Positions 29,910 through 38,544 of a DNA stretch of 64,000 nt are shown here, piece by piece. The position numbers and the translations under genes are program-made. Each line of letters begins with the position of its first letter. Position 1 is the stretch's first letter. Under the pieces are notes generated by a model. The model did not search any database. It had not been told where the DNA came from and saw only the letters and a list, made by a program, of their open reading frames with translations. The stretch comes from Variovorax paradoxus EPS. GTDB taxonomy: Bacteria > Pseudomonadota > Gammaproteobacteria > Burkholderiales > Burkholderiaceae_C. The stretch is taken from assembly GCF_000184745.1 (NCBI RefSeq), contig NC_014931.1:2418001-2482000 (forward strand), written 5' to 3'.

Positions 29910-30000
29910 GGGGACGCAGCGATCAGACACCAAGCACGCCGCCGTGTCGATTGACGTTTTCTGCAATGCGATCGAAGCGAAGCGCAATCGCCGGGCGGGG

Positions 30001-30021
30001 GCCGGATTTCTACCATCCGGC
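30001..30021. promoter_or_regulatory. Inverted repeat in the AraC/CoA-ligase intergenic region
   Basis: GCCGGAT and ATCCGGC form a perfect 7 bp inverted repeat with a 7-base centre, 30 bases ahead of the ligase start. It may be a binding site or a leader hairpin. The assignment is speculative. Confidence 0.3.
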
Positions 30022-30050
30022 AACACCAAAAGAGAGACGGAGACATCGCC

Positions 30051-31610
30051 ATGTACATGACCCAGCCGCTGCACCGCAGCCTGCAGCAGCACCCCGACAA
30101 ACCGGCCGTGCAATTTGCCGGCCGCACGCTCAGCTTTCGCGAATACGGAGAACGCGTCGCGCGCCTGGCGGGCGCGCTGCAGAAGCTGGGCATGCGGACG
30201 GGCGACCGCGTGGCGATGCTCTCGCTCAACTCGGCCCGCTACCTCGAATACCAGATGGCCGTGCCCTGGGGCGGTGGGGTGCTCAACCCCTGCAACATCC
30301 GCTGGTCGGCCGCGGAAATCCTCTACTCGCTGGAGGACTCGGGCTCGACCATCCTGCTGGTCGACGAGACCTTCCGCCCCATGGTCGAGCAGATGCGCGA
30401 GCAGGCCACGAGCCTGCGCGAGGTGATCTACTGCGGCGACGGCGCGCTGCCCGCGCGCATGCACGGCTACGAAGCGCTGCTCGATACGGCAGCGCCCGTA
30501 CCCGACGCCGCCCGCCGCGACGAGGACCTGGCCGGCATCTTCTACACCGGCGGCACCACCGGTTTCCCGAAGGGCGTGATGCTGAGCCACACCAACATGG
30601 GCAGCTCCGGCCTTGCCCTGCATGCCGAGCGCCTGGCGCCGCCCGGCGGCTGCTACCTGCACGCCGCGCCGATGTTCCACCTGGCCGACATGGGCCTGGC
30701 CACGCCGCACTGGCTCGAAGGCAACACGCATTCGATCATCCCGATGTTCAGCCCCGAGGGCGTGCTCCACGCCATAGAGAAAGACCGTGTCACCCACATC
30801 CTGCTGGTGCCCACCATGATCCAGATGCTGGTGGACCACCCGGCGATGCGGGAGCCGCGCGACCTGGCGAGCCTGAAGTGCATCGCCTATGGCGCATCGC
30901 CGATCTCCGAGTCAGTGCTCAATCGCGCGATGGATGCCTTCCCGGGCGTGGACTTCGTGCAGGCCTACGGCATGACCGAGCTCTCGCCCTTGGCCACCAT
31001 CAACCCCGCGCGCAACCACACGGCCGAGGGCCGCAAGCTCGGAAAGCTGCGCTCGGCCGGCCGTGCGAGCTACTGCACCGAGGTGCGCATCGTCGACGCC
31101 GACGGCGCCGAGGCGCCGCGCGGCACCGTGGGCGAGATCGCGGTGCGCGGCCCCAACGTGATGCAGGGCTACTGGAACAAGCCCGAGCAAACGGCCGCCG
31201 CCGTGCGCGACGGCTGGATGCACACCGGCGACGGCGCCTACATGGACGATGACGGCTACGTCTTCGTGGTCGACCGGCTCAAGGACATGATCATCAGCGG
31301 CGGCGAGAACATCTACTCGGCCGAGGTCGAGAACGCGATCACCCAGCATCCCGCGGTGGCGGCCTGCGCGGTCATCGGCATCCCGAGCGAAGAGTGGGGC
31401 GAGGCGGTGCACGCGGCGCTGGTGCTCAAGCCGGGGCAGGGCATTCGCGACGACGAGCTCATCGCGCACTGCAAGACATTGATCGCGGGCTACAAGTGCC
31501 CGCGCAGCGTGGCCATCGTCGATGCGCTGCCGCTCTCGGGTGCGGGCAAGGTGCTCAAGACCAAGTTGCGCGAACCGTTCTGGCAGGGCCGCCAACGCAG
31601 CGTCGCCTGA
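30051..31610 (+). CDS. Acyl-CoA synthetase (AMP-forming, long-chain fatty-acid-CoA-ligase-like)
   Basis: This is a 519-residue adenylate-forming ligase. The P-loop motif YTGGTTGFPKG is at residues 165-175, and QAYGMTEL, HTGDGAYMDDDGY and the C-terminal SGAGKVLKTKLRE with its catalytic lysine are in place. It activates a carboxylic acid to its CoA ester and is the first gene of a six-gene operon. The acid (fatty, alicyclic or aromatic) is not evident. The start ATG 30051 is preceded by GGAGACATCGCC. Confidence 0.92.
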   Translation: MYMTQPLHRSLQQHPDKPAVQFAGRTLSFREYGERVARLAGALQKLGMRTGDRVAMLSLNSARYLEYQMAVPWGGGVLNPCNIRWSAAEILYSLEDSGSTILLVDETFRPMVEQMREQATSLREVIYCGDGALPARMHGYEALLDTAAPVPDAARRDEDLAGIFYTGGTTGFPKGVMLSHTNMGSSGLALHAERLAPPGGCYLHAAPMFHLADMGLATPHWLEGNTHSIIPMFSPEGVLHAIEKDRVTHILLVPTMIQMLVDHPAMREPRDLASLKCIAYGASPISESVLNRAMDAFPGVDFVQAYGMTELSPLATINPARNHTAEGRKLGKLRSAGRASYCTEVRIVDADGAEAPRGTVGEIAVRGPNVMQGYWNKPEQTAAAVRDGWMHTGDGAYMDDDGYVFVVDRLKDMIISGGENIYSAEVENAITQHPAVAACAVIGIPSEEWGEAVHAALVLKPGQGIRDDELIAHCKTLIAGYKCPRSVAIVDALPLSGAGKVLKTKLREPFWQGRQRSVA

Positions 31611-31660
31611 CATTCTTTCTTGCAAACCATTTTTCCAATCCGAACATCAAGGAGACCTTC

Positions 31661-32845
31661 ATGAGTCAAGACGTCTACGTGGTCGGGGTCGGCATGATCC
31701 CCTTCACCAAGCCGGGCGCGAACCAGCCCTATCCGCAGATGGCGGCGCACGCCACCAACGCCGCGCTCAAGGACGCGGGCATCGGCTACGAGCTGATCCA
31801 GCAGGCGTACGTGGGTTACGTGTACGGCGACTCCACCGCCGGCCAGCGCGCGCTGTACGAAGTGGGCATGACGGGCATCCCGGTCGTCAACGTCAACAAC
31901 AACTGCTCGACGGGTTCGACCGCGCTCTTCCTCGCGCGCCAGGCCGTGGCCAGCGGCGCCGCCGATTGCGTGCTCGCGCTGGGCTTCGAGCACATGAGCC
32001 CCGGCGCGCTGGGCGCGGTGTTCAACGACCGCCCGAGTCCCTTCGACAATTTCGAGACCATCACCGACGAGCTGGTCGGCAACGAGCAGGTGCCGCTCGC
32101 GCTGCGCTACTTCGGCGGCGCCGGCCTCGCGCACATGCAGCAGTACGGCACGCAGATGTCCACCTTCGCGAAGATCCGCGCGAAGGCCAGCCGCCATGCG
32201 TCGAACAACCCGGTGGCGCTGTTCCGCACCGTCGTCACCGAAGACGAGGTGATGGCCGCGCCCGTCATGTGGCCCGGCGTGATGACGCGGCTCATGGCCT
32301 GCCCGCCCACCTGCGGCGCGGCCGCGGCCATCGTGTGCTCGCCGCGTTTTGCCGAACGCCACGGCCTGGACCGCAGCGTGCGCATCAAGGCGCAGGCCAT
32401 GACCACCGACCGCCCCGTGACCTTCGAGAGCCGCGACATGCGCGAGGTCGTCGGCTTCAGCATGGCGCAGGAAGCCGCGCAGAAGGTGTACGACGCGGCC
32501 GGCGTCGGGCCGCACGACATCGACGTGGTCGAGCTGCACGACTGCTTTGCGCACAACGAACTCATCAGCTACGAGGCGCTGGGCCTCTGCCCGGTCGGCG
32601 GCGCGGAGAAGTTCGTGGTCGACGGTGACAACACCTATGGCGGCAAGGTGGTGACCAACCCGTCGGGCGGGCTGCTGTCGAAGGGGCATCCGCTCGGGGC
32701 GACGGGCCTTGCGCAATGCACGGAGCTGGTCCAGCAACTGCGCGGGACCGCAGACAAGCGACAGGTCGAAGGCGCGCGAATGGCGCTGCAGCACAACCTC
32801 GGGTTGGGCGGCGCCTGCGTGGTCACGTTGTACGAACGCGTCTGA
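31661..32845 (+). CDS. SCP2-type thiolase / lipid-transfer protein
   Basis: This 394-residue thiolase-fold protein belongs to the sterol-carrier-protein-x-like group. The nucleophile candidate is Cys82 in NNNCSTGSTAL. ELHDCFAHNE and SKGHPLGATGLAQ provide the other active-site region. Such enzymes cleave or form beta-ketoacyl-CoA, often with branched or cyclic side chains. It lies 50 bases downstream of the ligase, with AAGGAG upstream of ATG 31661. Confidence 0.88.
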   Translation: MSQDVYVVGVGMIPFTKPGANQPYPQMAAHATNAALKDAGIGYELIQQAYVGYVYGDSTAGQRALYEVGMTGIPVVNVNNNCSTGSTALFLARQAVASGAADCVLALGFEHMSPGALGAVFNDRPSPFDNFETITDELVGNEQVPLALRYFGGAGLAHMQQYGTQMSTFAKIRAKASRHASNNPVALFRTVVTEDEVMAAPVMWPGVMTRLMACPPTCGAAAAIVCSPRFAERHGLDRSVRIKAQAMTTDRPVTFESRDMREVVGFSMAQEAAQKVYDAAGVGPHDIDVVELHDCFAHNELISYEALGLCPVGGAEKFVVDGDNTYGGKVVTNPSGGLLSKGHPLGATGLAQCTELVQQLRGTADKRQVEGARMALQHNLGLGGACVVTLYERV

Positions 32846-32859
32846 GGAACAAGCCAAAC

Positions 32860-33300
32860 ATGATCGACAAGAAATGGATAGGCCACGAGCTGCCCGCCTC
32901 GGTGCTCCCCATCGAGCGCACCCGGCTGCAGTTCTTCGCCAAGGCCATCGGCGAGACCGATCCGGTCTACACCGATGCCGCCGCCGCACGCGATGCGGGC
33001 TACCCCGATCTGCCCGCGCCGCCCACCTTCCTGTTCGCGGCCGAGCTCGATTCGGGCGCCTCGAGCCGGATGCTCGACGACCTGCAGATCCCGCTGTCGA
33101 AGCTGCTGCACGGCGAGCAGAGCTTCAGCTATCACCGGCCGGCCTGCGTGGGCGACACGGTGACGGTGCGCTCCACCATCAGCGACATCTACGACAAGAA
33201 GAACGGCGCGCTCGAATTCGTCGTGAAGACCTCGCGCGCCACCAACCAGCGCGACGAGCTCGTGGCCGAGCTGCGCACGGTTATCGTCTGCCGCCACTGA
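32860..33300 (+). CDS. MaoC-like hot-dog dehydratase subunit, FAS1-type N-terminal
   Basis: This 146-residue protein of the MaoC N-terminal group shows the pattern ETDPVYTDAAAARDAGYPDLPAPPTF split over the first 60 residues, and a hot-dog fold. Such half proteins pair with a second MaoC-like subunit, here encoded next, to form a hydratase for bulky enoyl-CoA substrates, as in steroid degraders. The start ATG 32860 is 14 bases after the thiolase stop. Confidence 0.83.
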   Translation: MIDKKWIGHELPASVLPIERTRLQFFAKAIGETDPVYTDAAAARDAGYPDLPAPPTFLFAAELDSGASSRMLDDLQIPLSKLLHGEQSFSYHRPACVGDTVTVRSTISDIYDKKNGALEFVVKTSRATNQRDELVAELRTVIVCRH

Positions 33301-33314
33301 CGAAGGAACGCACG

Positions 33315-33734
33315 ATGACCACCGCCACCTACGACAGCATTCAAATCGGCGACGAGCTCCCGGCGCTGCAGCTTCCACCAGTCAACCGCACCACGCTCGC
33401 GCTCTTCGCGGGCGCTTCGGGCGACCACAACCCGATCCACATCGACACCGACTTCGCACGCAAGGCCGGCATGCCCGACGTGTTCGCGCAGGGCATGCTG
33501 GGCATGGCCTGGCTCGGCCGGCTCGTCACGCAGTGGGCGCCGCAGTCGCAACTGCGCCGCTTCGACGTGCGCTTCCAGGGCATCACCCACATCGGCCATG
33601 CGGTGCGCTGCACCGGCCGCGTGGTCGAGAAGCTGGAGCACAACGGCGAGCGCTGCGTTCGCGTCGAGGTGCTGAGCGCCAACCAATACGGCCAGGCCCG
33701 CATCGCCGGCGAGGCGCTGGTGGCGCTGCGCTGA
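33315..33734 (+). CDS. MaoC-like enoyl-CoA hydratase subunit
   Basis: This 139-residue hot-dog protein carries the hydratase-2 type active-site motif (GASGDHNPIHID), with the catalytic Asp and His. It sits 14 bases after the first MaoC-like gene, and the two probably make a heteromeric (3R)-specific hydratase. The paired arrangement suggests a substrate larger than a straight fatty acyl chain. Confidence 0.87.
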   Translation: MTTATYDSIQIGDELPALQLPPVNRTTLALFAGASGDHNPIHIDTDFARKAGMPDVFAQGMLGMAWLGRLVTQWAPQSQLRRFDVRFQGITHIGHAVRCTGRVVEKLEHNGERCVRVEVLSANQYGQARIAGEALVALR

Positions 33735-33765
33735 TCGATCCATTCCAACGAAAGAAAAAATCAAC

Positions 33766-34596
33766 ATGACACTCAAGCTCGAAGGCAAGGTCGCCCTCAT
33801 CACCGGCTCGGGCCGCGGCATCGGCCGTGCGATCGCGCTCAAGCTCGCTTCCGAGGGCGCACGCATCGTGGTCAACGACCTCGATGCCGAACCCGCCGAA
33901 GAGACCGTCGAGGCCATCCGTGCCGCGGGCGGGCAGGCCGTGGCCTGTGTCGGCAGCGTCTCGGCGCCGGACTTCGCCGAGCGCTTCGTCGGCACCGCGG
34001 TGAGCGAATACCAGGGCCTCGACATCGTCGTGAACAACGCCGGCTACACCTGGGACAGCGTCGTGCAGAAGATGACCGACGAGCAGTGGTACGCCATGAT
34101 CGACGTGCACCTCACCGCGCCATTCCGCATCCTGCGCGCGGCGCAGCCGGTGATCCGCGCGCTCTCCAAGGCCGAGGGCGAAGCCGGTCGGCGCGTGGTG
34201 CGCAAGGTGGTCAACATCTCGTCGGTGGCCGGGCTCTTCGGCAATGCCGGGCAGACCAACTACTCGACCGCCAAGGCCGGCATCGTCGGCATGACGCAGA
34301 CGCTCGCCAAGGAATGGGGACGCATGAACGTCACGGTCAACTGCGTGGCGTTCGGCTTCATCCAGACCCGGCTGACCGCGAGCACCGCCGATGCGTCCAC
34401 CGCCAACATCGAAGGGCGCGAGATCAAGGTCGGCGTGAACCCCGGGCTGCTCGCGATGATGGAGCAGTCGATTCCACTCGGCCGCGGCGGCACACCCGAA
34501 GAAGCGGCCGGTGCGGTGTACCTGCTGTGCGCGCCCGAGTCGGACTACGTGAGCGGCCAGACGCTCATGTGCACCGGCGGCTTGACCGGCATCTGA
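33766..34596 (+). CDS. SDR-family oxidoreductase (3-hydroxyacyl-CoA dehydrogenase-like)
   Basis: This is a 276-residue short-chain dehydrogenase. The nucleotide-binding motif is TGSGRGIG near residue 12, NNAG follows, and the catalytic Ser...Tyr-x-x-x-Lys set is in NISSVAG and NYSTAKAG. An insert after residue 120 (SKAEGEAGRRVVRK) is characteristic of the FabG/MFE-like dehydrogenases found in acyl-CoA gene clusters. It fits the hydroxyacyl oxidation step after the MaoC hydratase. Confidence 0.9.
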   Translation: MTLKLEGKVALITGSGRGIGRAIALKLASEGARIVVNDLDAEPAEETVEAIRAAGGQAVACVGSVSAPDFAERFVGTAVSEYQGLDIVVNNAGYTWDSVVQKMTDEQWYAMIDVHLTAPFRILRAAQPVIRALSKAEGEAGRRVVRKVVNISSVAGLFGNAGQTNYSTAKAGIVGMTQTLAKEWGRMNVTVNCVAFGFIQTRLTASTADASTANIEGREIKVGVNPGLLAMMEQSIPLGRGGTPEEAAGAVYLLCAPESDYVSGQTLMCTGGLTGI

Positions 34597-34597
34597 C

Positions 34598-35386
34598 ATG
34601 GACACCGTCGAAGGCATCGCCTGGGGCGTACGCGACGACATCGGCCGCATCGTGCTGAAGCGGCCCGGCAGCGCGAACGCGCTGACATCGCCGAGCGCCC
34701 GAGCCCTGGTCCGAGCCATCGACGAGGTACTCGAACAGAAGCCGCGCGCCGTCCTGTTGACCGGCGAGGGCAAGACCTTCTGCGCGGGCGGCGACATCGA
34801 CGAATTCGTGGCGGCCGGCGAGCGCTTGCCGGAACTGGTGAACGAAATCCTCGACGGGCTTCATCCCGCGCTGCTGCGCCTGGTGACGAGTCCGGCGCCG
34901 CTGGTGGTTGCGGTGAACGGACCGGCCGGCGGTGCGGGCGTGGGGCTCGCGCTGTGCGGCGACTTCGTGCTGGCGGCGGAGTCGATGAAGCTGCGCACGG
35001 GCTATGCGGCCATCGGCCTCTCGCCGGACGCGGGCGCCTCGTATTTCCTGTCGCGCCGCGTGGGTCCGGTGCGGGCGCAGCAATGGCTGATGCTCAGCGA
35101 ACCCATCGACAGCCAGCGTTGCCTGGCGACGGGCGCGGTCGATGCGGTGTATCCGGATGCGGAACTCGCCGCGGCGAGCGAGGCGCTGGTGGCGCGGCTG
35201 GCGGCCGGTGCGAGCGCGTCGTTCGCGGGCATCAAGGCGCTGTGCGGCGGTGCGCCAGACCGGTCGATCGAAGAACATTTCGCGATGGAGCAGAAGCTGC
35301 TGCGCGACCGCGCGGGCAGTGCGGATGCGCGCGAAGGCGTGGCGGCGTTCGTCGCGAAACGGGCGCCGCGTTTCACCGGCCGCTGA
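34598..35386 (+). CDS. Enoyl-CoA hydratase/isomerase family protein
   Basis: This 262-residue crotonase-fold protein has the oxyanion-hole patterns AGGDIDEF and GPAGGAGVGLAL. The second catalytic glutamate position is not clearly conserved (GLSPDAGASYFL has Asp), so an isomerase or ring-hydrolase activity is as likely as hydration. The start follows the SDR stop by 1 base and the gene ends the operon. Confidence 0.88.
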   Translation: MDTVEGIAWGVRDDIGRIVLKRPGSANALTSPSARALVRAIDEVLEQKPRAVLLTGEGKTFCAGGDIDEFVAAGERLPELVNEILDGLHPALLRLVTSPAPLVVAVNGPAGGAGVGLALCGDFVLAAESMKLRTGYAAIGLSPDAGASYFLSRRVGPVRAQQWLMLSEPIDSQRCLATGAVDAVYPDAELAAASEALVARLAAGASASFAGIKALCGGAPDRSIEEHFAMEQKLLRDRAGSADAREGVAAFVAKRAPRFTGR

Positions 35387-35416
35387 GCACGTCGCTCGCT
35401 CAGCCGTCGCAGCCCT

Positions 35417-35839
35417 TCAGGCCCAGGGCGTGGGCGGCGGAATTTCGCACACCGGCTCGACGTCGATGCTCTTGAAGTCCGCCGGCGAGACGATCTCCAG
35501 GTACTCCATGTCGGGGGAGTAGTCGAACAGGAAATGCCGGATGCCCGGGCGCTGGTGCACCACGTCGCCGGCCTCGACCAGCGTTTCCTTGTCTTCGTAC
35601 ATGAAGCGGGCCCAGCCCTTGAGCATGATGACGATCTGGAAGTCCGCCTCGTGGCGGTGCCAGCCGGTGCCCGTTTCCGGTGCCATGTTGGCCTTGACCA
35701 GATGCGCGATGACCTTGCCGTTGGTGGCCTCGGCCACGCCCAGGTCGCGGTAGAGGAAGAAATCGCGCAGGCCCCCCGAGACGAACTCTGTGTCACCGGG
35801 CTTGACGTGGGAGAACTGGGTGGCGGTACGGTCCAGCAT
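35417..35839 (-). CDS. Cupin-domain protein
   Basis: This is a 140-residue single-cupin protein. The metal-binding first motif is recognisable in GTGWHRHEADFQIVIMLKG and the second in EAGDVVHQRPGIRH. Small cupins of this type may be enzymes or ligand sensors, and the function is unassigned. ATG at 35839 was chosen because it starts the conserved part and has GGAGCG upstream. It is divergent from the ArsR-type gene. Confidence 0.82.
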   Translation of the reverse strand: MLDRTATQFSHVKPGDTEFVSGGLRDFFLYRDLGVAEATNGKVIAHLVKANMAPETGTGWHRHEADFQIVIMLKGWARFMYEDKETLVEAGDVVHQRPGIRHFLFDYSPDMEYLEIVSPADFKSIDVEPVCEIPPPTPWA

Positions 35840-36005
35840 GGGGCGCTCCTTCGCAGGGTGGTTGTGTTGCGCCGCAGCACGCATAAAGCGTTCCTGAGCC
35901 GAGGTCTTTGTTTCGTGGGCGAAGGCATCCGTGACTTTCTGCGCGCTCGCCAACAGCTGGGGTCAATCCTTGACGCCTTGGTGGGCGCTTTCCATACTCA
36001 ACCGC

Positions 36006-36473
36006 ATGGTTCACCCAACCGCCCCTCCTGAAGCCGCGACCCTCGACGCCGTCTTCGCCGCGTTGTCCGATTCCACGCGCCGCACCGTGCTCGAAACCCT
36101 GGGCGAGCGCAGCCTCAGCGTGACCGAGCTTGCCGAGCCGCATGGCATGTCGCTGACCGGCTTCATGAAGCACCTGCGCGTGCTCGAGAACGCCGGCCTC
36201 ATCTCGCGCACGAAAGAGGGTCGCATCGTGCGCTGCGAATTCTCGCCCCGGCCCATGCAAGAGGCCGCCGTGTGGCTGTCGCGCTACGAGAAATTCTGGA
36301 CCGGGCGCCTCGATGCACTGGCGCGCTTTCTCTACCACCAGGAGCAGACCGAATGGCAAAACCTGCCGACCGAGACACCGAAGAACAAGAGCGCCCCTCG
36401 CTCATCCTCCGCCGGCACTACCGCGTCGCGCCCGAAAAAGTCTGGCGCGCCTGGACCGACCCGCAAGCGCTGA
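36006..36473 (+). CDS. ArsR-family transcriptional regulator (SRPBCC-associated)
   Basis: This 155-residue winged-helix repressor has the HTH at residues ~10-75 (ALSDSTRRTVLETLGE, VTELAEPHGMS, FMKHLRVLENAGLI). This subgroup lacks the metal-site cysteines and is found fused or linked to AHSA1-type proteins, as here. The last ~40 residues are low in complexity and rich in Ser, Pro, Lys and Arg. They are encoded where the next gene is read in another frame. Confidence 0.88.
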   Translation: MVHPTAPPEAATLDAVFAALSDSTRRTVLETLGERSLSVTELAEPHGMSLTGFMKHLRVLENAGLISRTKEGRIVRCEFSPRPMQEAAVWLSRYEKFWTGRLDALARFLYHQEQTEWQNLPTETPKNKSAPRSSSAGTTASRPKKSGAPGPTRKR

Positions 36474-36826
36474 AGCTCTGGTTCGGGCCGGGCGAAATTG
36501 TCTCGGTGCCGCGTGTGGACATCGACCTGCGCGTCGGCGGCCGATTTCGCGTGACGATGCTGGCCGACGATGGCGAGACGCACGACGTAAGCGGCACCTA
36601 CCTGGAGGTCGTACCGAACCGCAAGCTCGTCTTCAGCTGGGCCTGGCGCAGCACGCCCGAGCGCGAATCGCGCGTCACGGTGCAGATCGAGCCAGACGGC
36701 GATGGCTGCGAACTCATGCTGCTGCACGAACAGTTCTTCGATGAAGCGGCGCGCGACGGCCACAACCACGGCTGGAGCGGCGCCCTTGTCAAGCTCGAAC
36801 AATGGTTGAGCAGCGCAATCGCATGA
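36353..36826 (+). CDS. SRPBCC (AHSA1-like) domain protein
   Basis: This 157-residue protein of the START/Bet v1-like superfamily has the typical beginning ILRRHYRVAPEKVWRAWTDP and the later WSGALVKLEQWL helix. It overlaps the ArsR gene by 121 bases in a different frame, and its stop overlaps the sigma-factor start by 4 bases. The ligand is unknown. ArsR-AHSA1 pairs are common in soil bacteria. Confidence 0.87.
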   Translation: MAKPADRDTEEQERPSLILRRHYRVAPEKVWRAWTDPQALKLWFGPGEIVSVPRVDIDLRVGGRFRVTMLADDGETHDVSGTYLEVVPNRKLVFSWAWRSTPERESRVTVQIEPDGDGCELMLLHEQFFDEAARDGHNHGWSGALVKLEQWLSSAIA

Positions 36827-38070
36827 CCGCACCGGTCGCCGACGCCATCGACGCGATCTACCGCACCGAGTCGCGCCGCATCTTCGCCACGCTGGTGCGG
36901 CTGCTCGGCGACTTCGACCTGGCCGAAGAGGCGCTGCACGACGCCTTCCGTAGCGCCCTCGAGCAATGGCCGCGTGATGGCGTGCCCGCGAACCCGCGCG
37001 CCTGGCTGGTGTCGGCGGGGCGATTCAAGTCCATCGACGGCATCCGCCGGCAGGCGCGCTTCACCGCATGGGACGACGCGGTCGAGCACACGGCGGCCCT
37101 TGCGGACCCGGCCCCGGCGTGGGACGACGACACCGAGGACCTCGAAGACGACCGCCTGCGCCTCGTCTTCACCTGCTGCCACCCGGCGCTCGCGCCCGAT
37201 GCGCAGGTGGCGCTCACGCTGCGCGAGGTCTGCGGCCTTGCCACCGAGGAAATCGCGCGTGCTTTTCTCGTGCCCGCGCCCACCATCGCCCAGCGCATCG
37301 TGCGCGCCAAGGCCCGCATCCGCGATGCGCGCATTCCGTACCAGGTGCCGTCGCTGGCGGAGTTGCCCGAACGGCTCGATGCGGTGCTGCGCGTGGTGTA
37401 CCTCGTGTTCAACGAGGGCTATGCGGCCTCGTCGGGCGAGAGCGTCACGCGGGCCGATCTCTCGGCCGAGGCGATCCGGCTGGGCCGGCTGCTGGTCGAC
37501 CTGCTGCCCGACCCCGAGGCGCTCGGCCTGCTCGCGCTGATGCTGCTGCACGATTCGCGCCGCGCGGCCCGCACCTCGCCCGAAGGCGAGCTCGTGCTGC
37601 TCGATGCGCAGGACCGCGGCCTCTGGAACCGGGCGCAGATCGGGGAGGGCGAAGCGCTGGTCGAGCGCGCATTGCTGTCGCGCCGTTTCGGCCCCTATGC
37701 GCTGCAGGCCGCCATCGCCGCCGTGCATGCGGAAGCCAGCGAGGCTGCTGCCACGGATTGGTCGCAGATCGTCGGCCTCTACGACGTGCTGCTGCGCCTC
37801 GATCCGTCGCCCGTGGCCGAACTCAACCGCGCCGCCGCCATCGCCATGCGCGACGGGCCCGCGGCGGGGCTGGCGCTCATCGATGCGCTGCTCGCGCGCG
37901 GCGAGTTGGCCGACTACCACCTGGCCCACGGCGCCCGCGCCGAACTGTGCCGCCGCCTGGGCCGCATCGACGAAGCGCGCGCCGCCTACGAGCGCGCGCT
38001 GTCGCTGGCGCGCCAGTTGCCCGAGCGGAAATTCCTGGAGCGGCAACTGACCCTGCTGCACCTCAAGTAG
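36823..38070 (+). CDS. ECF42-type RNA polymerase sigma factor with C-terminal extension
   Basis: This is a 415-residue sigma factor. Region 2 spans residues ~12-85 (FATLVRLLGDFDLAEEALHDAF, RAWLVSAGRFKSIDGIRRQ) and region 4 about residues 115-165 (LREVCGLATEEIARAFL, TIAQRIVRAKARI). A ~230-residue C-terminal tetratricopeptide-like domain follows, in which GYAASSGE is visible. This architecture, together with the DGPF genes downstream, is diagnostic of the ECF42 group, which has no classical anti-sigma factor. The start ATG 36823 overlaps the AHSA1 gene. Confidence 0.92.
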   Translation: MTAPVADAIDAIYRTESRRIFATLVRLLGDFDLAEEALHDAFRSALEQWPRDGVPANPRAWLVSAGRFKSIDGIRRQARFTAWDDAVEHTAALADPAPAWDDDTEDLEDDRLRLVFTCCHPALAPDAQVALTLREVCGLATEEIARAFLVPAPTIAQRIVRAKARIRDARIPYQVPSLAELPERLDAVLRVVYLVFNEGYAASSGESVTRADLSAEAIRLGRLLVDLLPDPEALGLLALMLLHDSRRAARTSPEGELVLLDAQDRGLWNRAQIGEGEALVERALLSRRFGPYALQAAIAAVHAEASEAAATDWSQIVGLYDVLLRLDPSPVAELNRAAAIAMRDGPAAGLALIDALLARGELADYHLAHGARAELCRRLGRIDEARAAYERALSLARQLPERKFLERQLTLLHLK

Positions 38071-38098
38071 ATTTTTTTGATGCCGCCCGTGCCGGACA

Positions 38099-38125
38099 TG
38101 TCGATTTCCGGCATCGGCAATCGAC
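38099..38125 (+). promoter_or_regulatory. Predicted ECF42-dependent promoter upstream of the DGPF genes
   Basis: TGTCGA (38099-38104) is followed after exactly 17 bases by CGAC (38122-38125). ECF42 target promoters are described as having TGTCGA at -35 and CG(A/T)C at -10. The position, ~48 bases before the first DGPF gene and just after the sigma gene, is right for autoregulation of the adjacent DGPF operon. Confidence 0.6.
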
Positions 38126-38172
38126 CAGTGGTGTCCACATTCCATCTTCAAGGACTTCAAGGAGATAGCGCC

Positions 38173-38544
38173 ATGAAATACCTCTGCCTCGTTCACTACG
38201 ACGAAGCGGTGATCGACACGATGCCGCCCGACGAACTCAAGGCCCTGGGCGACGAGTCCCACGCCTACGATCGCGCGCTCGAAAGGGCCGGCCACTACAT
38301 CGCCTCGAACGCGCTCGAATCCGTGAAGACCGCCAAGGTCGTGCAGGTGCGGGGCGGCAAGCGCTCCCATGTCGACGGCCCCTACGCCGAGGCGCGCGAG
38401 CAGCTCGGTGGCTTCATCCTGATCGAGGCGCGCGACCTCAATGCAGCGATCCAGTTGGCGGGGCGCATTCCCATGGCGCGCTACGGCGCCATCGAAGTGC
38501 GGCCCATCGAAATCATCGCAATGACTGGGGGGAATGCCGCATGA
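38173..38544 (+). CDS. DGPF-domain (YciI-like) protein 1
   Basis: This 123-residue ferredoxin-like-fold protein carries the name-giving motif as VDGPYAEAREQLGG. DGPF proteins occur next to ECF42 sigma factors, and their biochemical role is not known. ATG 38173 follows GGAGATAGCG, and an ECF42-type promoter lies just upstream. It overlaps the second DGPF gene by 4 bases. Confidence 0.9.
   Translation: MKYLCLVHYDEAVIDTMPPDELKALGDESHAYDRALERAGHYIASNALESVKTAKVVQVRGGKRSHVDGPYAEAREQLGGFILIEARDLNAAIQLAGRIPMARYGAIEVRPIEIIAMTGGNAA

Noticed and set aside
38091..38112. GCCGG...CCGGC hairpin before the DGPF genes as a terminator of the sigma gene
   Set aside because: The stem is only 5 bp, there is no T tract after it, and the same bases are better explained as part of the ECF42-type promoter.
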